DNA from: Galeruca laticollis
Lineage: Eukaryota > Arthropoda > Insecta > Coleoptera > Chrysomelidae
Reading direction: 5' to 3'
Length of the DNA: 64,000 bases
NCBI GenBank assembly: GCA_963921935.1
Contig: OY998180.1
Span: forward strand, 88,099,139 to 88,163,138
Below are positions 56,055-64,000 of this stretch, piece after piece; position 1 is the stretch's first letter; the number at the start of each line of letters is the position of its first letter. A model generated the notes under the pieces. It was not told the DNA's origin and ran no database searches. It saw only the letters and a list, made by a program, of their open reading frames with translations. A program made the position numbers and the translations under genes.

Positions 56055-56312
56055 GTGATTTTGACAGTTTTGACAATTTGTGGTCACCAATCTGGACACC
56101 AAAACCTGATCCCCAAAAGGAAACCTAGAGAATTCGATTCTGAAAATATGAAATCTCAAATCATTGTATTTTTTGAGATTTGTTGCACGGAAAATTTTGC
56201 AAACGAACATCTTTTTACTTTAGTTCTACCGCTCCACCGTCGTGATGCATGGCGCTGTATAGAACAATATAGAACTATGACAGAAGACGAAAGTCAATTC
56301 AAAGACAAATAA
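56055..56312 (+). CDS. Unidentified short ORF, 85 codons
   Basis: The open frame contains SGHQNLIPKRKPREFDSE and RRDAWRCIEQYRTMTEDESQ. I do not recognise it. The composition (basic then acidic, few low-complexity runs) is more protein-like than other short frames here, but it has no support from splice sites or neighbours. Confidence 0.2.
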   Translation: MILTVLTICGHQSGHQNLIPKRKPREFDSENMKSQIIVFFEICCTENFANEHLFTLVLPLHRRDAWRCIEQYRTMTEDESQFKDK

Positions 56313-56760
56313 TATTATAACTTTCTCTATGGGTCAAATGCTGTTGTCATATGTTTTGTGTTCATAAAAATATCCCAAATTTATAGTTTAGTGTGTATTG
56401 TATTTGTAAGTGATGCTAAATAAGTGAATTTGTGCTTCGTAAATACTATTTATATTTACTCTAAAAGATTGTGTTCACTGTAGCCCAGACAAAAAATAAT
56501 CCACACATATTTTTAGCTGTTGCTAGTGATTCGGCAAGTGCATTATATTTATTGATCCGCATACCAGGGCCTTTTGGTTCCTCCATGAACCGTACACTGC
56601 CACAGCCTTCTGAGTTAGTGAAAAAAACTACATTGGTAATAGTACTCATTTAACAAAATAGACATTTCTTATTCTCTTCAAAAAGTAACACAATATGTAA
56701 TCTCTTATTTTCGAAATGCAGGAATAAAAATGTTAAATATTTTTTATCTTCAATTTTTCC
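56313..56760. other. AT-rich spacer
   Basis: No gene or repeat recognised. Overlapping opposite-strand frames of about 60 codons at 56461-56653 look like mutual shadows. Confidence 0.4.
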
Positions 56761-56789
56761 AGGTTATGTATTGAAATGTTATACTTTTT

Positions 56790-57070
56790 GCATTTTCCGC
56801 CAGTTTGTAATAAACGGACATGCCTGTTTTTCCATTGACTCTTCTCAATTATTCAAGTAAATGATAGCAAAAGTGTTTTCTTTTATTGAAAACAAAATCA
56901 AATCAATTATGCAATATGTTTGTTTAATACCCCTCTTAATAATTCAAATGAATAATAGCAAAGAAATGCCAATTAATTAGGTAAACTATAAAAATGTTTA
57001 TTATAGCAATAAACAGACATGTCCGCTTTTTCATTGACCCTTATTAATTATTCAAAAAAATTAAAGGACA
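56790..57070. repeat. Two copies of a ~200-bp direct repeat
   Basis: AATAAACGGACATGCCTG (56808) and AATAAACAGACATGTCCG (57009) start similar blocks about 201 bp apart, each followed by TTTTTCATTGAC-like and AATTATTCAA motifs. A low-copy diverged tandem repeat next to the large array. Confidence 0.6.
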
Positions 57071-57139
57071 AATTGGTGTATGTTTTTATTGAAAAGAAAC
57101 AAATAAAAAACATTTTATAAAAATATCAATAAAATTATT

Positions 57140-57640
57140 ATTACAAATTTAGTGTATTTGTCTTCATATTTATTAATACATGGCAACTGAAGTTCATCTT
57201 CTTCTCTACCATTTCTCCTCATAACAAAAAGAAAATAAAAAGTTTATAAAAATATCCATTTTTTACGATTCTATACTCACAAAGGGGTGGTGACCCCTCA
57301 TCCACATTATTGAAGTCTGGATCCACTTAGTTACAAAGACTGAAAAAGTATACTTTAAATATTTTCTTTAAATAAATAATATTTTTACTTACAAAATTAT
57401 TTTTCCCCCAATTCAGCAGAAGTATACAAGTAATCCATTTTATCTTGGAATCCATATTACAAATTTGATATACGTAAGTACTGAATACATTTTCTTTATT
57501 TTTATGCATACATGGCAACTGAGCTGCATCTTCTATTTTCTTAATCCTCAGACAAAAAAAAAACAAAAAGTTTATAAACTATCCCTTACAATTACATCAG
57601 GCTACATTTTAGTTTTTACTTACTGATTAGCTATAGCGAG
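57140..57640 (-). CDS. Diverged 3'-terminal units of the mini-exon array
   Basis: On the minus strand two older units continue the array. A 59-nt block at 57283-57341 is bounded by CTTTTTCAG and GTGAGTAT and resembles the array exons in its first half (TTTGTAACTAAG, with GATCCAGAC after one shifted base). Two related blocks ending in TTCAGTTGCCATGTATTAAT (57175-57220) and CTCAGTTGCCATGTATGCAT (57500-57545) follow poly-T tracts and YAG-like acceptors. An AATAAA at about 57172-57177 on the minus strand could be the polyadenylation signal of the transcription unit. The reading frame across these pieces could not be settled. Confidence 0.4.
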
Positions 57641-60024
57641 TATGTTATATGAAAATTATTTGGACCTGTGCGGGCTGTTACATCAGGTTCCTTTTTAGTG
57701 AAATTGTCAGTTCTAAAAATGAATAGAAATTTGATTTTTGTAAAGGAGTCTTGTTAGTGTTTTTACTTACAGAATGGTATAAGGAAACTCTGTTTTATGA
57801 AATATTAATGGATCTGCGGGGCAGTTACATCGGGATTAGTTTTAGTTACATAATCAGAACTGTAAATGAAATAAGAAAATTAGATGATTCTTCTAAGTAG
57901 GTTTTGCCATTTTTTTACTTACAGTATAGTTGTAGCGAAAACTGCTATATGAAAATTATTTGGACCTGTGCGGGCTGTTACATCAGGTTCCGTTTTAATG
58001 AAATTGTCAGTTCTGAAAATGAATAGAAATTTGATTTTTGTAAAGAAGTCTTGTTAGTGTTTTTACTTACAGAATGGTATAAGGAAACTCTGTTTTATGA
58101 AATATTAATGGATCTGCGGGGCAGTTACATCGGGATTAGTTTTAGTTACATAATCAGAACTGTAAATGAAATAAGAAAATTAGATGATTCTTCTAAGTAG
58201 GTTTTGCCATTTTTTTACTTACAGTATAGTTGTAGCGAGAACTGCTATATTAAAATTATTTGGACCTGTGCAGACAGTTACATCAGGTTCCTTTTTAGTG
58301 AAATTGTCAGTTCTGAAAATGAATAGAAATTTGATTTTTGTAAAGGAGTCTTGTTAGTGTTTTTACTTACAGAATGGTATAAGGAAACTCTGTTTTATGA
58401 AATATTAATGGATCTGCGGGGCAGTTACATCGGGATTAGTTTTAGTTACATAATCAGAACTGTAAATGAAATAAGAAAATTAGATGATTCTTCTAAGTAG
58501 GTTTTGCCATTTTTTTACTTACAGTATAGTTGTAGCGAAAACTGCTATATGAAAATTATTTGGACCTGTGCGGGGCTGTTACATCAGGTTCCGTTTTAAT
58601 GAAATTGTCAGTTCTGAAAATGAATAGAAATTTGATTTTTGTAAAGAAGTCTTGTTAGTGTTTTTACTTACAGAATGGTATAAGGAAACTCTGTTTTATG
58701 AAATATTGATGGATCTGCGGGGCAGTTACATCGGGATTAGTTTTAGTTACATAATCAGAACTGTAAATGAAATAAGAAAATTAGATGATTCTTCTAAGTA
58801 GGTTTTGCCATTTTTTTACTTACAGTATAGTTGTAGCGAAAACTGCTATATTAAAATTATTTGGACCTGTGCAGACAGTTACATCAGGTTCCTTTTTAGT
58901 GAAATTGTCAGTTCTGAAAATGAATAGAAATTTGATTTTTGTAAATAAGTCTTGTTAGTGTTTTTACTTACAGAATGGTATAAGGAAACTCTGTTTTATG
59001 AAATATTAATGGATCTGCGGGGCAGTTACATCGGGATTAGTTTTAGTTACATAATCAGAACTGTAAATGAAATAAGAAAATTAGATGATTCTTCTAAGTA
59101 GGTTTTGCCATTTTTTTACTTACAGTATAGTTGTAGCGAAAACTGCTATATGAAAATTATTTGGACCTGTGCGGGGCTGTTACATCAGGTTCCGTTTTAA
59201 TGAAATTGTCAGTTCTGAAAATGAATAGAAATTTGATTTTTGTAAAGAAGTCTTGTTAGTGTTTTTACTTACAGAATGGTATAAGGAAACTCTGTTTTAT
59301 GAAATATTGATGGATCTGCGGGGCAGTTACATCGGGATTAGTTTTAGTTACATAATCAGAACTGTAAATGAAATAAGAAAATTAGATGATTCTTCTAAGT
59401 AGGTTTTGCCATTTTTTTACTTACAGTATAGTTGTAGCGAAAACTGCTATATTAAAATTATTTGGACCTGTGCAGACAGTTACATCAGGTTCCTTTTTAG
59501 TGAAATTGTCAGTTCTGAAAATGAATAGAAATTTGATTTTTGTAAATAAGTCTTGTTAGTGTTTTTACTTACAGAATGGTATAAGGAAACTCTGTTTTAT
59601 GAAATATTAATGGATCTGCGGGGCAGTTACATCGGGATTAGTTTTAGTTACATAATCAGAACTGTAAATGAAATAAGAAAATTAGATGATTCTTCTAAGT
59701 AGGTTTTGCCATTTTTTTACTTACAGTATAGTTGTAGCGAAAACTGCTATATTAAAATTATTTGGACCTGTGCAGACAGTTACATCAGGTTCCTTTTTAG
59801 TGAAATTGTCAGTTCTGAAAATGAATAGAAATTTGATTTTTGTAAATAAGTCTTGTTAGTGTTTTTACTTACAGAATGGTATAAGGAAACTCTGTTTTAT
59901 GAAATATTAATGGATCTGCGGGGCAGTTACATCGGGATTAGTTTTAGTTACATAATCAGAACTGTAAATGAAATAAGAAAATTAGATGATTCTTCTAAGT
60001 AGGTTTTGCCATTTTTTTACTTAC

Positions 60025-60114
60025 AGTATAGTTGTAGCGAAAACTGCTATATGAAAATTATTTGGACCTGTGCGGGCTGTTACATCAGGTTCCGTTTTAA
60101 TGAAATTGTCAGTT
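60025..60114 (-). CDS. Array exon A, representative copy (type A1)
   Basis: A 90-nt block between acceptor TTCATTTTCAG and donor GTAAGTAAAAA. It is open in one frame only, entering and leaving in phase 2, and reads TDNFIKTEPDVTARTGPNNF then HIAVFATTI plus a split Leu codon. The A2 version reads TDNFTKKEPDVTVCTGPNNF. Being 90 nt with matching phases, any number of A exons could be spliced together in frame. It shares (T/S)D-x-x-(T/I)K-x-x-PDVT with block B. No known domain recognised. A start codon and signal peptide would have to be supplied by exons to the right of the window. Confidence 0.6.
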
Positions 60115-60172
60115 CTGAAAATGAATAGAAATTTGATTTTTGTAAAGAAGTCTTGTTAGTGTTTTTACTTAC

Positions 60173-60261
60173 AGAATGGTATAAGGAAACTCTGTTTTAT
60201 GAAATATTAATGGATCTGCGGGGCAGTTACATCGGGATTAGTTTTAGTTACATAATCAGAA
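60173..60261 (-). CDS. Array exon B, representative copy (89 nt, frame-breaking)
   Basis: An 89-nt block between acceptor CTTATTTCATTTACAG and donor GTAAGTAAAAAC. Entered in phase 2 it reads SDYVTKTNPDVTAPQIH and then TAA. Compared with block A it lacks one base next to the CCGCA sequence; after that point another frame resembles A in length and hydrophobic pattern. Three copies (near 58707, 59308 and 61708) have CAA in place of the TAA, but still leave in the wrong phase. Either B is skipped, or the array is no longer translated. Confidence 0.5.
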
Positions 60262-63200
60262 CTGTAAATGAAATAAGAAAATTAGATGATTCTTCTAAGT
60301 AGGTTTTGCCATTTTTTTACTTACAGTATAGTTGTAGCGAAAACTGCTATATTAAAATTATTTGGACCTGTGCAGACAGTTACATCAGGTTCCTTTTTAG
60401 TGAAATTGTCAGTTCTGAAAATGAATAGAAATTTGATTTTTGTAAAGGAGTCTTGTTAGTGTTTTTACTTACAGAATGGTATAAGGAAACTCTGTTTTAT
60501 GAAATATTAATGGATCTGCGGGGCAGTTACATTGGGATTAGTTTTAGTTACATAATCAGAACTGTAAATGAAATAAGAAAATTAGATGATTCTTCTAAGT
60601 AGGTTTTGCCATTTTTTTACTTACAGTATAGTTGTAGCGAAAACTGCTATATGAAAATTATTTGGACCTGTGCGGGCTGTTACATCAGGTTCCGTTTTAA
60701 TGAAATTGTCAGTTCTGAAAATGAATAGAAATTTGATTTTTGTAAAGAAGTCTTGTTAGTGTTTTTACTTACAGAATGGTATAAGGAAACTCTGTTTTAT
60801 GAAATATTAATGGATCTGCGGGGCAGTTACATCGGGATTAGTTTTAGTTACATAATCAGAACTGTAAATGAAATAAGAAAATTAGATGATTCTTCTAAGT
60901 AGGTTTTGCCATTTTTTTACTTACAGTATAGTTGTAGCGAAAACTGCTATATTAAAATTATTTGGACCTGTGCAGACAGTTACATCAGGTTCCTTTTTAG
61001 TGAATTTGTCAGTTCTGAAAATGAATAGAAATTTGATTCTTGTAAATAAGTCTTGTTAGTGTTTTTACTTACAGAATGGTATAAGGAAACTCTGTTTTAT
61101 GAAATATTAATGGATCTGCGGGGCAGTTACATCGGGATTAGTTTTAGTTACATAATCAGAACTGTAAATGAAATAAGAAAATTAGATGATTCTTCTAAGT
61201 AGGTTTTGCCATTTTTTTACTTACAGTATAGTTGTAGCGAGAACTGCTATATTAAAATTATTTGGACCTGTGCAGACAGTTACATCAGGTTCCTTTTTAG
61301 TGAAATTGTCAGTTCTGAAAATGAATAGAAATTTGATTTTTGTAAAGGAGTCTTGTTAGTGTTTTTACTTACAGAATGGTATAAGGAAACTCTGTTTTAT
61401 GAAATATTAATGGATCTGCGGGGCAGTTACATCGGGATTAGTTTTAGTTACATAATCAGAACTGTAAATGAAATAAGAAAATTAGATGATTCTTCTAAGT
61501 AGGTTTTGCCATTTTTTTACTTACAGTATAGTTGTAGCGAAAACTGCTATATGAAAATTATTTGGACCTGTGCGGGCTGTTACATCAGGTTCCGTTTTAA
61601 TGAAATTGTCAGTTCTGAAAATGAATAGAAATTTGATTTTTGTAAAGAAGTCTTGTTAGTGTTTTTACTTACAGAATGGTATAAGGAAACTCTGTTTTAT
61701 GAAATATTGATGGATCTGCGGGGCAGTTACATCGGGATTAGTTTTAGTTACATAATCAGAACTGTAAATGAAATAAGAAAATTAGATGATTCTTCTAAGT
61801 AGGTTTTGCCATTTTTTTACTTACAGTATAGTTGTAGCGAAAACTGCTATATTAAAAAAATTTGGACCTGTGCAGACAGTTAAATCAGGTTCCTTTTTAG
61901 TGAAATTGTCAGTTCTGAAAATGAATAGAAATTTGATTTTTGTAAATAAGTCTTGTTAGTGTTTTTACTTACAGAATGGTATAAGGAAACTCTGTTTTAT
62001 GAAATATTAATGGATCTGCGGGGCAGTTACATCGGGATTAGTTTTAGTTACATAATCAGAACTGTAAATGAAATAAGAAAATTAGATGATTCTTCTAAGT
62101 AGGTTTTGCCATTTTTTTACTTACAGTATAGTTGTAGCGAAAACTGCTATATTAAAATTATTTGGACCTGTGCAGACAGTTACATCAGGTTCCTTTTTAG
62201 TGAAATTGTCAGTTCTGAAAATGAATAGAAATTTGATTTTTGTAAATAAGTCTTGTTAGTGTTTTTACTTACAGAATGGTATAAGGAAACTCTGTTTTAT
62301 GAAATATTAATGGATCTGCGGGGCAGTTACATCGGGATTAGTTTTAGTTACATAATCAGAACTGTAAATGAAATAAGAAAATTAGATGATTCTTCTAAGT
62401 AGGTTTTGCCATTTTTTTACTTACAGTATAGTTGTAGCGAAAACTGCTATATGAAAATTATTTGGACCTGTGCGGGCTGTTACATCAGGTTCCGTTTTAA
62501 TGAAATTGTCAGTTCTGAAAATGAATAGAAATTTGATTTTTGTAAAGAAGTCTTGTTAGTGTTTTTACTTACAGAATGGTATAAGGAAACTCTGTTTTAT
62601 GAAATATTAATGGATCTGCGGGGCAGTTACATCGGGATTAGTTTTAGTTACATAATCAGAACTGTAAATGAAATAAGAAAATTAGATGATTCTTCTAAGT
62701 AGGTTTTGCCATTTTTTTACTTACAGTATAGTTGTAGCGAAAACTGCTATATTAAAATTATTTGGACCTGTGCAGACAGTTACATCAGGTTCCTTTTTAG
62801 TGAAATTGTCAGTTCTGAAAATGAATAGAAATTTGATTTTTGTAAAGGAGTCTTGTTAGTGTTTTTACTTACAGAATGGTATAAGGAAACTCTGTTTTAT
62901 GAAATATTAATGGATCTGCGGGGCAGTTACATTGGGATTAGTTTTAGTTACATAATCAGAACTGTAAATGAAATAAGAAAATTAGATGATTCTTCTAAGT
63001 AGGTTTTGCCATTTTTTTACTTACAGTATAGTTGTAGCGAAAACTGCTATATGAAAATTATTTGGACCTGTGCGGGCTGTTACATCAGGTTCCGTTTTAA
63101 TGAAATTGTCAGTTCTGAAAATGAATAGAAATTTGATTTTTGTAAAGAAGTCTTGTTAGTGTTTTTACTTACAGAATGGTATAAGGAAACTCTGTTTTAT

Positions 63201-64000
63201 GAAATATTAATGGATCTGCGGGGCAGTTACATCGGGATTAGTTTTAGTTACATAATCAGAACTGTAAATGAAATAAGAAAATTAGATGATTCTTCTAAGT
63301 AGGTTTTGCCATTTTTTTACTTACAGTATAGTTGTAGCGAAAACTGCTATATTAAAATTATTTGGACCTGTGCAGACAGTTACATCAGGTTCCTTTTTAG
63401 TGAAATTGTCAGTTCTGAAAATGAATAGAAATTTGATTTTTGTAAAGGAGTCTTGTTAGTGTTTTTACTTACAGAATGGTATAAGGAAACTCTGTTTTAT
63501 GAAATATTAATGGATCTGCGGGGCAGTTACATCGGGATTAGTTTTAGTTACATAATCAGAACTGTAAATGAAATAAGAAAATTAGAAGATTCTTCTAAGT
63601 AGGTTTTGCCATTTTTTTACTTACAGTATAGTTGTAGCGAAAACTGCTATATTAAAATTATTTGGACCTGTGCAGACAGTTACATCAGGTTCCTTTTTAG
63701 TGAAATTGTCAGTTCTGAAAATGAATAGAAATTTGATTTTTGTAAATAAGTCTTGTTAGTGTTTTTACTTACGGAATGGTATAAGGAAACTCTGTTTTAT
63801 GAAATATTAATGGATCTGTGGGGCAGTTACATCGGGATTGGTTTTAGTTACATAATCAGAACTGTAAATGAAATAAGAAAATTAGATGATTCTTCTAAGT
63901 AGGTTTTGCCATTTTTTTACTTACAGTATAGTTGTAGCGAAAACTGCTATATGAAAATTATTTGGACCTGTGCGGGCTGTTACATCAGGTTCCGTTTTAA

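Larger units (their letters stand above)
57641..64000 (-). repeat. 300-bp tandem array of exon-intron doublets
   Basis: About 21 copies of a 300-bp unit run to the window edge. Each unit, on the minus strand, has exon-like block B (89 nt), a 58-bp intron, exon-like block A (90 nt) and a 63-bp intron. Both introns begin GTAAGT and end in pyrimidine-rich CAG (TTCATTTACAG before B, TTCATTTTCAG before A). Units are nearly identical in B and the introns; A occurs in two main versions, with GCCCGC or with GTCTGC at its centre. Only the leftmost unit (57645-57710) is diverged. Homogeneity of introns as well as exons indicates recent amplification or gene conversion. Confidence 0.93.

Noticed and set aside
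57641..64000. CRISPR-like or simple non-coding satellite interpretation of the array
   Set aside because: Units are 300 bp and lack the short repeat/unique spacer pattern of CRISPR; the paired splice sites and open frame of block A are not explained by a plain satellite, though amplification as a satellite remains possible.
1..64000. tRNA, rRNA or other structured RNA genes
   Set aside because: Scanned by eye for box A/B-like motifs and conserved RNA blocks; none was convincing. A tRNAscan and Rfam search would be decisive.

Overview
This is an AT-rich insect nuclear genome window. The evidence is small GT-AG introns, an errantivirus-type Ty3/gypsy element with an env gene, a ZAD-type zinc-finger gene, and many insect-type DNA transposons and LINEs. 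Species cannot be named; a ZAD gene favours a holometabolous insect such as a beetle, but weakly. There is no prokaryotic content: no operons, CRISPR, rRNA or convincing tRNA.

Layout. (1) 1-19.6 kb is a transposon graveyard on both strands: a LINE ORF1 with the start of ORF2 (1-1395), a pogo-like transposase with an intron (1.87-3.63 kb), a broken gypsy copy scattered from 5.04 to 10.78 kb and split by a mariner-like element with about 500-bp inverted repeats (itself holding a 400-bp LINE tail), a 531-bp MITE and a LINE tail, then an RNase H-bearing LINE (10.8-13.7 kb), an unidentified transposon protein relic (13.96-15.18 kb) and a full-length but broken LINE (15.5-19.6 kb). (2) 19.6-30.0 kb is a tandemly duplicated unit of about 1 kb; its first copy was split by an errantivirus-like LTR element (20.3-28.48 kb, minus strand) inserted in a TA microsatellite. 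(3) 30.03-38.81 kb is the one clear host gene, an intact four-exon 440-aa ZAD plus C2H2 zinc-finger protein on the minus strand; its introns hold a LINE nested in a LINE relic and a DDE transposon relic. (4) 38.9-49.2 kb holds a MITE-like element, then a 9.4-kb MULE (Mutator-like) transposon that contains a hAT element (perfect 8-bp duplication) that contains a MITE (3-bp duplication), and a 450-bp palindrome in its right arm. (5) 51.0-55.5 kb is an ISL2EU-like transposon carrying a SWIM/YqaJ-nuclease gene and, convergent to it, a THAP/DDE transposase gutted by an internal deletion. (6) 57.1 kb to the window end is a tandem array with a 300-bp unit. Read on the minus strand, every unit has two short exon-like blocks (90 and 89 nt) with canonical splice sites and introns of about 60 bp, encoding related ~30-residue repeats. 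It looks like a mini-exon gene amplified into a satellite, and it is the most unusual item here.

Functional reading. Apart from the zinc-finger gene and possibly the mini-exon array, essentially all coding signal is mobile-element protein, mostly broken. The nested insertions, with several target-site duplications visible, give a relative insertion history. The 57-64 kb array probably continues beyond the right edge, where any 5' part of its gene would lie.
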